Source: Limnobacter alexandrii
GTDB taxonomy: Bacteria > Pseudomonadota > Gammaproteobacteria > Burkholderiales > Burkholderiaceae_B
Assembly (NCBI RefSeq): GCF_005871185.1
Contig: NZ_SWKN01000008.1
Span: 124,001 to 188,000 of the forward strand
Direction of reading: 5' to 3'
Length of the DNA stretch: 64,000 bases
The notes beneath the pieces were generated by a model that saw only the letters and a list, made by a program, of their open reading frames with translations, did not search any database and was not told the origin of the DNA. The translations under genes and the position numbers were made by a program. Shown piece after piece: positions 11,272-22,788 of the stretch; the stretch's first letter is position 1; each line of letters starts with the position of its first letter.

Positions 11272-12750
11272 GTGGATCAGATGAATCTCTCACTCGCTAT
11301 TCCTGAAATTGCCCTGGCGCTATTCGCCTGTGCATTTCTGATTGCTGACAGCGTGACCAAGGGCCGCATTTTGCCAATGCTGCACAACATTGTGGTGTTG
11401 TTCTGTATCGGCTTGGGTGTGTATTGCCTGGCGCAGGTACCCACTTCGGGCACCGAGCTTGCGTTCAGCAATATGTACATTGCTGACAGCATGGCCTTGG
11501 TACTGAAAGGCTTTTCAGCATTGGCCATTGCATTCACCTTGATCGTAGGTGCCAACTACGCGAAAGACCGCGACATGTTCAAGGGCGAATTGCATGCCTT
11601 GGTGTTGTTCGCCTTGCTTGGTCAAATGATCATGATTTCTGCCAACAACCTGCTGCTGGTTTACCTTGGCGTTGAATTGCTCTCGCTTAGCCTGTATGCA
11701 GCGGTGGCCATGCAGCGCGACAATGTGCGCGCAACCGAAGCTTCAATGAAGTATTTCGTGCTTGGTGCTTTGGCCTCGGGTTTCCTGCTGTACGGCATGT
11801 CGATGATTTACGGCGCGACTGGTTCGCTGAATCACGCTGACATCGCATTTGCTGCAACCGCCGCAGTGTCGGGTCAAAAGTCGATTATTTTCGTATTCGG
11901 TATCGTGTTTCTGGTGGCTGGCCTGGCGTTTAAACTGGGTGTGGTGCCATTTCACATGTGGGTGCCCGACGTGTATCAGGGTTCACCATCCATCTCCACG
12001 CTGCTGATTAGTGGTGCGCCCAAGTTGGCTGCATTCGCAATGATGATGCGCCTGTTGGTGGACGGTCTGTTTGTAATGGCCTTTGACTGGCAGAACATGC
12101 TGATGGTGTTGGCGATTGCCTCGCTGGCCATTGGCAACCTGACTGCGATCGCCCAAACCAGCTTGAAGCGCATGCTGGCGTACTCAACCATTGCTCAAAT
12201 GGGTTTCATGCTGCTGGGCTTCCTGTCGGGTGTAACCGGGCAGGACACTGGCAACGCTGCGCAGGCATACTCCTCAGCCATGTTCTACAGCATTACTTAT
12301 GTACTGACCACTTTGGGCACTTTCGGCGTGATCATGGTGATGTCGCGCAAGGGCTTTGAAGTCGAGAATATCAGTGACCTGAAAGGCTTGAACAAGCGCG
12401 CGCCCTGGCTGGCCCTGATCATGTTGTTGCTGATGTTTTCGTTGGCAGGTATTCCACCCATGGTTGGTTTTGCGGCCAAGCTGTCAGTGCTCAAGGCCTT
12501 GCTGGCCACCGGGCAGATTTGGCTAACTGTGTATGCCGTGATGTTCAGCCTGGTGGGTGCGTTCTATTACATTCGCGTGGTAAAAGCGATGTATTTTGAG
12601 GCACCTGCGGATGAAACTGAAATCGTGATGGGCAATGATGCGCGCGCTGTGTTGGGTTTGAACGGCTTGGCCGTGATTGCACTGGGCTTGTTACCAGCCC
12701 CGTTGATGGCGTATTGCATGACAGCCATTCAGCAAACGCTGGCCGGTTAA
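11272..12750 (+). CDS. nuoN: NADH-quinone oxidoreductase subunit N
   Basis: Third antiporter-like pumping subunit of complex I, 492 residues from the chosen start, with about 14 transmembrane helices. Conserved pieces include LLVYLGVELLSLSLYA, the lysine in LAFKLGVVPFHMWVPDVYQG, and SLKRMLAYSTIAQMGF. The start is uncertain: an ATG at 11266 is only one base after the ribosome-binding GAGG (11261-11264), the GTG at 11272 has ideal seven-base spacing, and an ATG at 11281 is also possible. The GTG is preferred. It is the last complex I gene of the operon. Confidence 0.95.
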   Translation: MDQMNLSLAIPEIALALFACAFLIADSVTKGRILPMLHNIVVLFCIGLGVYCLAQVPTSGTELAFSNMYIADSMALVLKGFSALAIAFTLIVGANYAKDRDMFKGELHALVLFALLGQMIMISANNLLLVYLGVELLSLSLYAAVAMQRDNVRATEASMKYFVLGALASGFLLYGMSMIYGATGSLNHADIAFAATAAVSGQKSIIFVFGIVFLVAGLAFKLGVVPFHMWVPDVYQGSPSISTLLISGAPKLAAFAMMMRLLVDGLFVMAFDWQNMLMVLAIASLAIGNLTAIAQTSLKRMLAYSTIAQMGFMLLGFLSGVTGQDTGNAAQAYSSAMFYSITYVLTTLGTFGVIMVMSRKGFEVENISDLKGLNKRAPWLALIMLLLMFSLAGIPPMVGFAAKLSVLKALLATGQIWLTVYAVMFSLVGAFYYIRVVKAMYFEAPADETEIVMGNDARAVLGLNGLAVIALGLLPAPLMAYCMTAIQQTLAG

Positions 12751-12798
12751 TTGGTTTTTTAAACACTTGAATTTTTTGATGATTCACAGGGGTGGGTT

Positions 12799-13101
12799 TT
12801 GACACAGACGATTGGGCATTGGTTGTTGTTTGGCTTGGCCTTGCTGTTCGCGAACCTGCCTTTTGTGAGTAACCGCATCATGGGTGTTCTGCCCGTGGCC
12901 AAAAAAGGTGGCTGGACTCGGGTGCTGGAAGTAATCGCTGGTTACTTCATTGTGGGGCTAATTGGTTTTGCAATTGAAGGCAGCTTAAGCCAGGTAACCC
13001 CTCAACGCTGGGAGTTTTACGCACTAACAGCCTGTCTGTTCCTTGTGTTTGCTTTTCCCGGATTTGTATACCGCTTTCTGTGGCGTTCTCCCAAGGGCTG
13101 A
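12799..13101 (+). CDS. DUF2818 family membrane protein
   Basis: A 100-residue protein with three predicted transmembrane helices (about residues 4-20, 33-53 and 72-96). I recognise it as the DUF2818 family, which in Burkholderiales commonly sits directly after nuoN. Its function is not known; the position suggests an accessory role in complex I assembly or stability, which is inference only. The start is TTG, preceded by the purine-rich AGGGGTGGG. An ATG further in (MGVLPVAKKGG) would remove the first helix, so TTG is favoured. Confidence 0.85.
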   Translation: MTQTIGHWLLFGLALLFANLPFVSNRIMGVLPVAKKGGWTRVLEVIAGYFIVGLIGFAIEGSLSQVTPQRWEFYALTACLFLVFAFPGFVYRFLWRSPKG

Positions 13102-13182
13102 TCCTCTCAGCAACACGGTGTTTGTACTCCCTCAACCGCTTTCCCGCGTTCAAAGTAAATCTCCTTTTCAGGAAATGACACC

Positions 13183-13611
13183 ATGAAACGCTCGATTGTT
13201 GCTCTTGCTGCTTCGTGCGCAGTTCTTCTGGCTGCGTGTGGCAATTCACCGGAAATAACAACTCGCAAATTGCAGTTTTTGGCCAAAACGGATTGTGAGT
13301 TGGTCTACAAGTCGGCTGGCGCTCAGGTGATTGAGAATTTCTGTGAAACCGAATGGAAGCCGGTCACGGTTTATATTGCTGACCAGAAATATTCCGTAGA
13401 CTGGATTGACGAGGAAACCAGCCGCAGGCTGTTTGAGCAAGGATGCGGGCAAACAGCGGCTTGCTACTACGAATTGACGCTGGATGGTGTAACAGTCAAT
13501 GGCCGCTTTGCCTATGTGACTGATTTGATCAAAGGCGAATACACTTTCGAAATCGACGCGAATGAAAACTCCAAACTGTTGGACGAAGCAAGCAGCGATT
13601 TGACGTCTTGA
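13183..13611 (+). CDS. Small lipoprotein of unknown function
   Basis: A 142-residue exported lipoprotein. The N-terminus MKRSIVALAASCAVLLAAC is a lipoprotein signal peptide with lipobox LAAC, so C19 would be lipidated. The mature part has four further cysteines (in TDCELV, NFCETEW, QGCGQT and AACYYE) that could form two disulfides in the periplasm. I do not recognise a family. An AGGAAATG box precedes the ATG with normal spacing. It lies alone between the complex I operon and the convergent ETF-QO gene, and a strong hairpin terminator follows at 13629-13656. Confidence 0.75.
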   Translation: MKRSIVALAASCAVLLAACGNSPEITTRKLQFLAKTDCELVYKSAGAQVIENFCETEWKPVTVYIADQKYSVDWIDEETSRRLFEQGCGQTAACYYELTLDGVTVNGRFAYVTDLIKGEYTFEIDANENSKLLDEASSDLTS

Positions 13612-13628
13612 TTGCTGCCTCACCAACA

Positions 13629-13656
13629 AAAACGCCGACTTGAAGGTCGGCGTTTT
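13629..13656. terminator. Bidirectional rho-independent terminator
   Basis: The inverted repeat AAAACGCCGAC / GTCGGCGTTTT is separated by a six-base loop, with an A tract on one side and a T tract on the other. It can end transcription of both the lipoprotein gene (plus) and the convergent ETF-QO gene (minus). Confidence 0.85.
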
Positions 13657-13664
13657 GCATTCAA

Positions 13665-15317
13665 TTACATATTGGGGTAGTTCGGACCACCACCACCTTC
13701 GGGCGTCACCCACACGATATTTTGTGTGGGATCCTTGATGTCACAGGTTTTGCAGTGCACGCAGTTTTGTGCGTTGATCTGCAACTGGTCTTTGCCATCT
13801 TCCTTCTTCACATATTCATACACACCGGCCGGGCAGTAGCGCTGCTCGGGGCCTGCATAAGTGGTCAGGTTGGTGGCCACTGGCACATCTGCATTCTTCA
13901 AAGTGAGGTGTGCAGGCTGGTTTTCTTCGTGATTGGTGTTGGAGATGAACACTGAGCTCAAGCGATCAAATGTAATCTTCCCATCGGGTTTTGGATAGTT
14001 GATTGGCTGAAACTCAGAAGCAGGGCGCAGGCATTCATGGTCTGCGTGCTTGTGGTGCAGTGTCCAAGGCACCTTGCCCTTGAACAGCTTTTGTTCAATG
14101 CCCACCATCATCGTGCCGGTGTACAAGCCTTTGCTCATCCATTGCTTGAAGTTGCGGGCGCGGTACAGTTCATCGAACAACCAAGAGTCATGGAAGGCTT
14201 TTGGATAAGCTTCCAGCTCGTCGCCAGCGCGGTCTTGAGCCAAGGCATCCGCAATCGCTTCGGCGCACAACATGCCACTCTTGATGGCTGCGTGTGAGCC
14301 TTTGATTCTGGATGCATTCAAAAAGCCGGCATCGCAGCCGACCAGCGCGCCACCTGGGAACACCAGTTTTGGCAGGCTCATCAAGCCACCTGCAGCAATT
14401 GCGCGGGCACCGTAGGAAATGCGCTTGCCACCCTCGAAATATTTGCGAATTTCAGGATGGGTTTTGTAACGCTGGAATTCTTCAAAGGGTGACAGGTAGG
14501 GGTTTTCGTAGGCCAGACCCACCACGAAGCCCACTGCAACCTGGTTGTTTTCCAGGTGGTACAGGAAAGAGCCGCCGTAGGTGCTTGAGTCGAGCGGCCA
14601 ACCGCCAGAGTGAATGACCAACCCTGGCTTGTGTTTGGCGGGGTCGATTTCCCACAATTCTTTCAGGCCAATGCCGTACACCTGCGGGTCACGACCTTCG
14701 TTCAGGTTGAATTTTTCAATGACGCGTTTGCCCAAGTGGCCGCGTACACCTTCTGCAAACACGGTGTACTTGGCGTGCAGTTCCATGCCGGGTTGGTAGG
14801 CGTGGGTGTGTTCGCCGTCTTTGCCAATGCCCATGTCGCCGGTTTGCACGCCTTTTACGGCACCTTTGTCGTCGTACAAAATTTCCGCACCGGCGAAACC
14901 AGGGAACACTTCTACGCCCAGTGCTTCGGCTTGTTCACCCAACCAGCGAACCACATTGGCCAAGCTGATGACATAGTTGCCATGGTTTTGAAAGCATTCC
15001 GGCAACAGTGCGTTGGGCACTTTCTTGGCGGAAGTTTCAGTGAGAAACAAAAACTGGTCTTCAGTCACTTCGGTGTTCAATGGCGCGCCGCGCTCTTTCC
15101 AGTCGGGAAAAAGTTCGGTAATGGCGCGTGGGTCCATGACCGCGCCTGACAAAATATGGGCGCCAACTTCAGAGCCTTTCTCCAATACGCACACATTGAT
15201 TTCCTGGCCTTTTTCTGCGGCCACTTGTTTCAGGCGTATTGCAGTTGAAAGGCCGGCAGGGCCTCCACCAACTACCAATACGTCGTATTCCATCATGTCT
15301 CTTTCGACAGCCGACAT
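13665..15317 (-). CDS. Electron transfer flavoprotein-ubiquinone oxidoreductase
   Basis: ETF-QO (550 residues) moves electrons from reduced electron transfer flavoprotein, fed by fatty-acid and amino-acid acyl-CoA dehydrogenases, into the membrane quinone pool. The N-terminal FAD-binding motif is DVLVVGGGPAGLSTAIRL. The C-terminal ferredoxin-like domain has [4Fe-4S] ligands in RYCPAGVYEY and NCVHCKTCDIKDP, and ends in the family-typical WVTPEGGGGPNYPNM. The ATG at 15317 follows a GGAG box nine bases upstream; an internal ATG pair (MMEYDV) is the alternative. It is a single gene, facing away from the CoA-transferase operon. Confidence 0.96.
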   Translation of the reverse strand: MSAVERDMMEYDVLVVGGGPAGLSTAIRLKQVAAEKGQEINVCVLEKGSEVGAHILSGAVMDPRAITELFPDWKERGAPLNTEVTEDQFLFLTETSAKKVPNALLPECFQNHGNYVISLANVVRWLGEQAEALGVEVFPGFAGAEILYDDKGAVKGVQTGDMGIGKDGEHTHAYQPGMELHAKYTVFAEGVRGHLGKRVIEKFNLNEGRDPQVYGIGLKELWEIDPAKHKPGLVIHSGGWPLDSSTYGGSFLYHLENNQVAVGFVVGLAYENPYLSPFEEFQRYKTHPEIRKYFEGGKRISYGARAIAAGGLMSLPKLVFPGGALVGCDAGFLNASRIKGSHAAIKSGMLCAEAIADALAQDRAGDELEAYPKAFHDSWLFDELYRARNFKQWMSKGLYTGTMMVGIEQKLFKGKVPWTLHHKHADHECLRPASEFQPINYPKPDGKITFDRLSSVFISNTNHEENQPAHLTLKNADVPVATNLTTYAGPEQRYCPAGVYEYVKKEDGKDQLQINAQNCVHCKTCDIKDPTQNIVWVTPEGGGGPNYPNM

Positions 15318-15521
15318 TGGGTGCGTCTCCTTAAAATTTGTCGCAGGTACTACAGCGAGGTGCAGCTTTGATTTTAAGCCGAAAGCTTATTGCATATCGG
15401 GAAAAAATAGTTGACTTTGATCTCTAGTCTGAGAAACTTGATTTTGTGCGCCGCAGCAAGAAGTTTGTAAGCTCATAAACGTTAAACTATCGGCACAAAT
15501 TCAAAAGCATGAGGAACAAGA

Positions 15522-16232
15522 ATGGGGATGAACAAAGTATCAGCCAGTGCCACAGAGGCTTTGGCAGACAAGATCAAGGACGGGATGACACTGGCCGTGG
15601 GCGGTTTTGGCCTGTGCGGTATTCCAGAGGCTTTGATTGAAGCAGTTCGCGCATCAGGTGCAAAAGACCTCACCGTGATTTCGAACAACGCGGGTGTGGA
15701 TGGCTTCGGCTTGGGCCGCTTGCTGGAAACCCGCCAGGTTCGCAAGATGATTTCGTCTTATGTGGGTGAGAACAAGGAATTCGAGCGGCAGTACCTCAGT
15801 GGCGAGCTTGAACTTGAATTCACACCACAGGGCACTTTGGCCGAAAAGCTGCGTGCAGGTGGTGCCGGCATTCCCGCATTCTTTACCAAGACTGGCTTTG
15901 GAACCGTGATCGCCGAAGGCAAGGAAACACGGGTGATCGATGGCGAGAATTATGTGCTGGAGCGCAGCCTGAAAGCCGACATTTCACTGGTGAAAGCGTG
16001 GAAAGCCGATACTTCAGGCAACCTGATTTACCGCTTGACCGCGCGCAACTTCAACCCCGAATGCGCGGCGGCCTCGAAATTCACTGTGGTGGAAGTAGAA
16101 GAGATTGTGGAAGTGGGTGTGCTTGATCCCAACTTCATTCATACCCCAGGTATTTATGTGCAGCGTGTGGTGTTGAACGCCAATCCTGAAAAGCGGATTG
16201 AGAAACGTACTTTGGCGACCCCGGCACAATAA
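15522..16232 (+). CDS. 3-oxoacid CoA-transferase subunit A
   Basis: Alpha subunit (236 residues) of a two-subunit succinyl-CoA:3-ketoacid CoA-transferase (ScoA/AtoD-like), which moves CoA between succinyl-CoA and acetoacetate. The CoA-binding glycine-rich motif GGFGLCGIPEALIEAV is near residue 26, and SNNAGVDGFGLG follows. A GAGGA box at 15511-15515 lies six bases before the ATG. Subunit B follows after 12 bases. Homology alone does not separate succinyl-CoA:acetoacetate activity from other 3-oxoacid partners. It fits use of ketone bodies or PHB breakdown products, given the phasins elsewhere in the window. Confidence 0.92.
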   Translation: MGMNKVSASATEALADKIKDGMTLAVGGFGLCGIPEALIEAVRASGAKDLTVISNNAGVDGFGLGRLLETRQVRKMISSYVGENKEFERQYLSGELELEFTPQGTLAEKLRAGGAGIPAFFTKTGFGTVIAEGKETRVIDGENYVLERSLKADISLVKAWKADTSGNLIYRLTARNFNPECAAASKFTVVEVEEIVEVGVLDPNFIHTPGIYVQRVVLNANPEKRIEKRTLATPAQ

Positions 16233-16244
16233 GGAGAACAAAAA

Positions 16245-16889
16245 ATGGCTTGGAATCACGATGAAATGGCAGCACGCGCAGCGCGTGAGTTGCAAGACGG
16301 TTTTTATGTGAATTTGGGCATTGGTTTGCCCACACTGGTGAGTAATCACATTCCTGAGGGCATGGATGTGATGCTGCAAAGTGAGAATGGTTTGTTGGGC
16401 ATTGGACCATTTCCCACCGAGGAGCAGGTGGATGCCGATTTGATCAATGCGGGCAAGCAAACCGTGACCACTCTGGATGGGTCAGCTTTTTTCTCAAGTT
16501 CAGAGTCGTTCGCGATGATCCGTGGTGGGCATATCAATTTGGCCATTTTGGGTGCCATGCAGGTGAGCCAGGGTGGCGACTTGGCCAACTGGATGATTCC
16601 TGGCAAGCTGGTGAAAGGCATGGGCGGTGCCATGGATTTGGTGGCTGGTGTGTCTCGTGTAATCGTGCTGATGGAGCATGTGGCGCGCAAGAAAGACGGC
16701 ACAACGGACTTGAAAATTCTGCCGGAATGCACCTTGCCGTTGACTGGTAAGGCGGTGGTGAATCGCATTATCACCGACTTGGCGGTCATGGATGTCACCC
16801 CGCAAGGACTCCAGGTGCTGGAAATTGCACCGGGTGTGTCTAGAGAAGAACTCCAAGAAAAAACCGGGTGTGAACTGAAGTTTAATTAA
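16245..16889 (+). CDS. 3-oxoacid CoA-transferase subunit B
   Basis: Beta subunit (214 residues) of the CoA-transferase. It carries the catalytic glutamate in the motif [10 protein letters not shown] (E47), which forms the glutamyl-CoA thioester in this family. The opening GIGLPTLV and the GAMDLV segment near residue 125 are typical. An AAGGAG box lies eight bases before the ATG, directly at the end of subunit A, so the two are one operon. No T-run terminator is visible before the pyrG promoter region. Confidence 0.93.
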   Translation: MAWNHDEMAARAARELQDGFYVNLGIGLPTLVSNHIPEGMDVMLQSENGLLGIGPFPTEEQVDADLINAGKQTVTTLDGSAFFSSSESFAMIRGGHINLAILGAMQVSQGGDLANWMIPGKLVKGMGGAMDLVAGVSRVIVLMEHVARKKDGTTDLKILPECTLPLTGKAVVNRIITDLAVMDVTPQGLQVLEIAPGVSREELQEKTGCELKFN

Positions 16890-16895
16890 GATCAC

Positions 16896-16926
16896 TGGCA
16901 TAGACCAAGCGCGCTCAGGTTATAAT
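16896..16926 (+). promoter_or_regulatory. Putative pyrG promoter
   Basis: A perfect -10 box TATAAT lies at 16921-16926, about 75 bases before the pyrG start. The matching -35 region is poor: TGGCAT at 16896 with 19-base spacing is the best I can see. Transcription would begin near 16932, just upstream of the hairpin at 16941-16965. Confidence 0.45.
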
Positions 16927-16940
16927 TCTGCTTTCAAACA

Positions 16941-16965
16941 GCGCACAATTCGCCCAATTGTGCGC
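16941..16965 (+). promoter_or_regulatory. Perfect 10-bp hairpin in the pyrG leader
   Basis: GCGCACAATT and AATTGTGCGC form a perfect ten-base-pair inverted repeat around the five-base loop CGCCC, between the putative promoter and the pyrG ATG. It has no T run, so it is not a classical terminator for the upstream scoB gene. It may be an RNA regulatory hairpin or a protein-binding palindrome. The direct repeat GAGCGCCG occurs twice just after it. Confidence 0.6.
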
Positions 16966-16973
16966 CCTACTGA

Positions 16974-18647
<1,674 letters not shown>

Positions 18648-18672
18648 GCTGAACCCAACAGGAGGACACCTC

Positions 18673-19530
18673 ATGAAACTATGCAATTTTGAAGTGGGTT
18701 TGGATAAGCCTTTTTTCCTGATCGCGGGCCCGTGTGTCATTGAAAGTGAACAAATGGCCATGGACACGGCTGGTCAGCTCAAGGAAATCTGCGAGTCGCT
18801 GGGCGTTCCGTTCATCTACAAAAGCTCGTACGACAAAGCCAATCGCAGTTCAGGCAAAAGCTTCCGTGGCTTGGGTATGGACAAAGGGCTGGATATTCTG
18901 GCCAACGTCAAGAAAACCTTGAACGTCAATATTCTGACCGACGTGCATGCAATTGAAGAAATTGCGACTGTGGCCAGCGTGGTTGATGTGTTGCAAACCC
19001 CCGCGTTTTTGTGTCGCCAAACCGATTTCATTGAAGCGGTGGCCACGTGTGGCAAGCCCGTGAATATCAAGAAAGGGCAGTTTCTGGCCCCCGGCGACAT
19101 GGTCAATGTGGTGGACAAGGCGCGCGCGGCTGCCATTGAGGCAGGCGGCGACGGCAAGAACATCATGGTGTGCGAGCGCGGTGTCAGTTTTGGTTACAAC
19201 AACCTGGTTTCAGACATGCGAAGCCTTGCCATTATGCGCAACACTGGTTGCCCGGTGGTGTTTGATGCCACGCACAGTGTGCAACTGCCCGGAGGGCAGG
19301 GCACAGCCAGTGGTGGTCAGCGTGAATTCGTGCCTGTGTTGGCCCGTGCTGCCGTGGCAGTGGGCGTGGCTGGTTTGTTCATGGAAAGTCATCCTGATCC
19401 CGCCAAAGCAATGTCGGATGGACCCAACGCCTGGCCTTTGCCCCGCATGAAGGCTTTGTTGGCCACTTTGCAGGAACTGGACCGTTTGGTGAAGTCCGGC
19501 CCGTTGGCCGAAACAGACCTGATGAAATAA
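18673..19530 (+). CDS. kdsA: 3-deoxy-8-phosphooctulonate synthase, cysteine (metal-dependent) type
   Basis: KDO-8-phosphate synthase (285 residues) condenses phosphoenolpyruvate with arabinose-5-phosphate, the first committed step towards KDO of lipopolysaccharide. The motif [13 protein letters not shown] places a cysteine (C21) where metal-independent enzymes such as that of E. coli have asparagine. By known family rules this predicts the metal-dependent class. Other conserved parts are [18 protein letters not shown] and [10 protein letters not shown]. An AGGAGGA box lies just upstream of the ATG. It sits 25 bases after pyrG and 47 before eno, so it is probably cotranscribed. Confidence 0.96.
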   Translation: MKLCNFEVGLDKPFFLIAGPCVIESEQMAMDTAGQLKEICESLGVPFIYKSSYDKANRSSGKSFRGLGMDKGLDILANVKKTLNVNILTDVHAIEEIATVASVVDVLQTPAFLCRQTDFIEAVATCGKPVNIKKGQFLAPGDMVNVVDKARAAAIEAGGDGKNIMVCERGVSFGYNNLVSDMRSLAIMRNTGCPVVFDATHSVQLPGGQGTASGGQREFVPVLARAAVAVGVAGLFMESHPDPAKAMSDGPNAWPLPRMKALLATLQELDRLVKSGPLAETDLMK

Positions 19531-19559
19531 ACAGGCCAAGTATTCAAAACAGAATTTAA

Positions 19560-20861
<1,302 letters not shown>

Positions 20862-20874
20862 TCGGTATTAATCG

Positions 20875-20903
20875 AAGGTGGCCCCGCAGTGCGGGGCCTT
20901 CTT
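20875..20903 (+). terminator. Hairpin after eno, directly before ftsB
   Basis: GGCCCCGC / GCGGGGCC (20880-20887 and 20891-20898) form a perfect eight-pair stem with a three-base loop, followed by TTCTT. It looks like a leaky terminator after eno. It lies only nine bases upstream of the ftsB ATG, so it probably tunes ftsB expression as well. Confidence 0.6.
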
Positions 20904-20907
20904 GTAT

Positions 20908-21237
20908 ATGAACCCCAGGCTGATTTCACTTGTCCTTTTTGCCTTGCTGATTTTGCTTCAATACCCACTGTGGTTTGGCAAAGGCGGGATGCTGCGCGTC
21001 AGCGACCTTGAGGATCAGCTTGAACAGCAAAAGCAGGTGAACGAGGCGCTGCGTTTGCGCAATCAACAACTTGAGGGCGATGTACGCAGTTTGAGCGAAG
21101 GCGTTGAGGCGATCGAAGAGCGCGCCAGAAATGACTTTGGCATGATCAAGAAAGACGAGGTATTCATTCAGTTGATTGAGCCGCGTAGCCAGCCCGCCAC
21201 CACACCACCGGGTGCAGGGGCGGAGCCTTCAAATTAG
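20908..21237 (+). CDS. ftsB: Cell division protein FtsB
   Basis: Small bitopic division protein (109 residues) of the FtsQLB complex at the septum. After a short N-terminus comes one transmembrane helix (about residues 5-22), then a coiled coil with heptad-like LEDQLEQQKQVNEALRLRN, and the family motif EERARNDFGMIKKDEVF. The ATG at 20908 is chosen; an upstream in-frame GTG at 20878 would lie inside the eno terminator. The position after eno is the usual proteobacterial order. The last residues are proline- and alanine-rich. The stop overlaps the end of the convergent hslO by four bases. Confidence 0.94.
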   Translation: MNPRLISLVLFALLILLQYPLWFGKGGMLRVSDLEDQLEQQKQVNEALRLRNQQLEGDVRSLSEGVEAIEERARNDFGMIKKDEVFIQLIEPRSQPATTPPGAGAEPSN

Positions 21238-22163
21238 TGCAAGGTTGGTGGCTGACTAGTCGATGAACCTTCGTTGTCAGCACCTTCGGTAAACAGTGCA
21301 TTGCACTCGGCTCGAGTGAATGAGTAATTCGCATTGCAGAAATCACATTGAATTTCCACTGTCGGGTTTTCTGACAAAGCATCGTCCAGTTCGGCCTGCC
21401 CCAAGGTCACCAGCATTTTTCCCACTTTGTCGCGCGAGCACGTGCATTCAAAGTGCGCTTGGCGTTCGGCCAATCCATCCGGATCTTCTTCCCAAAAAAG
21501 ACGCTTGGCCAATTCATCGGTTTCGGTGGTCAAATGCTCTTCGGTTTGCAGCGTATTGATCAAGGCCTTCAAGCGGTCCCAGCCATCGGCATCGAATTCT
21601 TTGCTTGACACTACACCGCCGTGCTGAGGCATTTGCTGAAGCATGACACCAGCTGCGGTGGTTGCATCGGAATTCAGAATAAGGCGGGTTTCCAGCTGTT
21701 CGCTGCTGTGCATGTAGGCTTCAAGCGAATCGGCCACTGTGGTGCCTGCAAGCGGCACAATGCCTTGGTAGGGGGCCTGGCCAGGCAGGCGGTTTCGAGG
21801 ATCGAGAATAATGGCGCAAATACCCTTGCCTGTGGCGTTGACCAGGTCTTTGAAGTTGGCATTTTCTGGAATTTCGGCCCCTTCAGCCAGTTTCACCGTG
21901 GCACGCAAACCCAGGCGGCTGTTGCATTCCGCGACCAGCAATCGAATGGGGCCATCGCCCTGAATTTGAATGATCAGGGAGCCTTCAAACTTCAACGAGG
22001 CAGACAACATGGTACTGGCCGCAACCAGTTCACCCAGCACTCTTTGCACAGGAGCCGGGTAGTTGTTGTTGGACACCACGCGTTGCCAGGCGTCTGTCAG
22101 GTGTACCAAGTGCGCGCGGCAGCTGGATTGATCAAATATCAGGGTGCGTAGTGTGTCGGTCAT
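21234..22163 (-). CDS. hslO: Hsp33 family redox-regulated chaperone
   Basis: Hsp33 (309 residues), a cytoplasmic holdase chaperone activated by oxidation. The C-terminal zinc-binding redox switch is intact: the pair CTC in FECTCSRDKVG and the pair CDFC in QCDFCNANYSF give the CxC...CxxC pattern. The N-terminal body begins DTLRTLIFDQSSCRAHLV. The ATG at 22163 is preferred; an in-frame TTG 18 bases upstream lies almost against the end of the neighbouring gene. No strong ribosome-binding box is seen. It lies downstream of the gamma-carbonic anhydrase gene in the same direction. Confidence 0.93.
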   Translation of the reverse strand: MTDTLRTLIFDQSSCRAHLVHLTDAWQRVVSNNNYPAPVQRVLGELVAASTMLSASLKFEGSLIIQIQGDGPIRLLVAECNSRLGLRATVKLAEGAEIPENANFKDLVNATGKGICAIILDPRNRLPGQAPYQGIVPLAGTTVADSLEAYMHSSEQLETRLILNSDATTAAGVMLQQMPQHGGVVSSKEFDADGWDRLKALINTLQTEEHLTTETDELAKRLFWEEDPDGLAERQAHFECTCSRDKVGKMLVTLGQAELDDALSENPTVEIQCDFCNANYSFTRAECNALFTEGADNEGSSTSQPPTLH

Positions 22164-22184
22164 GCGTACAAATTTGGGCAAAAA

Positions 22185-22709
22185 TTAATCGTCGATTCGT
22201 TCAAGTGTTTCTTTGAACAGTTTGGCTTTTTGCACGTAGAAAGCAGCGCCAATCAGGCGGGCCACTTCATCGTCGTTCAAGGTTCGGATTACTTTTCCGG
22301 GCGACCCCACCACCAGCGAGCGGTCAGGAATTTCCTTGCCCTCGGTGATCAGGGCGCCGGCGCCGATGATACAGTTTTTTCCGATCTTTGCGCCGTTCAG
22401 AACCACAGAACGAATGCCAATCAAGCTGCCTTCGCCCACCGTACAACCGTGCAAGCAGGCCTGATGTCCTACGGTTACATTTTTGCCCACCACCATCGGG
22501 TAGCCGATGTCGGTGTGCAATACCGCACCTTCCTGCACATTGCTGCCTTCCATGATGTGGATCAGTTCGTTGTCGCCACGAATGGCCGCGAAATCCCAAA
22601 CCGAGGTGTTTTCATCAAGCTGTACTTTGCCAATGATGCTGGCCATTTCAGCCACATAGGCGCTGGCGTGCACGGTGGGGGCTTCGCCGTTGATTTTGTA
22701 CTTGGCCAC
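22185..22709 (-). CDS. Gamma-carbonic anhydrase family protein
   Basis: A 174-residue left-handed beta-helix protein of the gamma-carbonic anhydrase (YrdA/PaaY-like) family. The three histidines that bind the metal are visible as LHTD and GHQACLHGC, in a hexapeptide-repeat context (VGEGSLIGIRSVVLNGAKIG). Activity as a carbonic anhydrase or thioesterase cannot be decided from sequence. The start is GTG, preceded by an AGGAG box six bases upstream. The frame is open further upstream, but that part has no family similarity. Together with hslO it forms a two-gene minus-strand unit. Confidence 0.9.
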   Translation of the reverse strand: MAKYKINGEAPTVHASAYVAEMASIIGKVQLDENTSVWDFAAIRGDNELIHIMEGSNVQEGAVLHTDIGYPMVVGKNVTVGHQACLHGCTVGEGSLIGIRSVVLNGAKIGKNCIIGAGALITEGKEIPDRSLVVGSPGKVIRTLNDDEVARLIGAAFYVQKAKLFKETLERIDD

Positions 22710-22788
22710 AATTGTCTCCTGTGTCGGGGTGTTGCCAGGGTGTCTTTGCCTTAAAATAACATGCATCGAACCCTTGTGCAGTGTGGTT

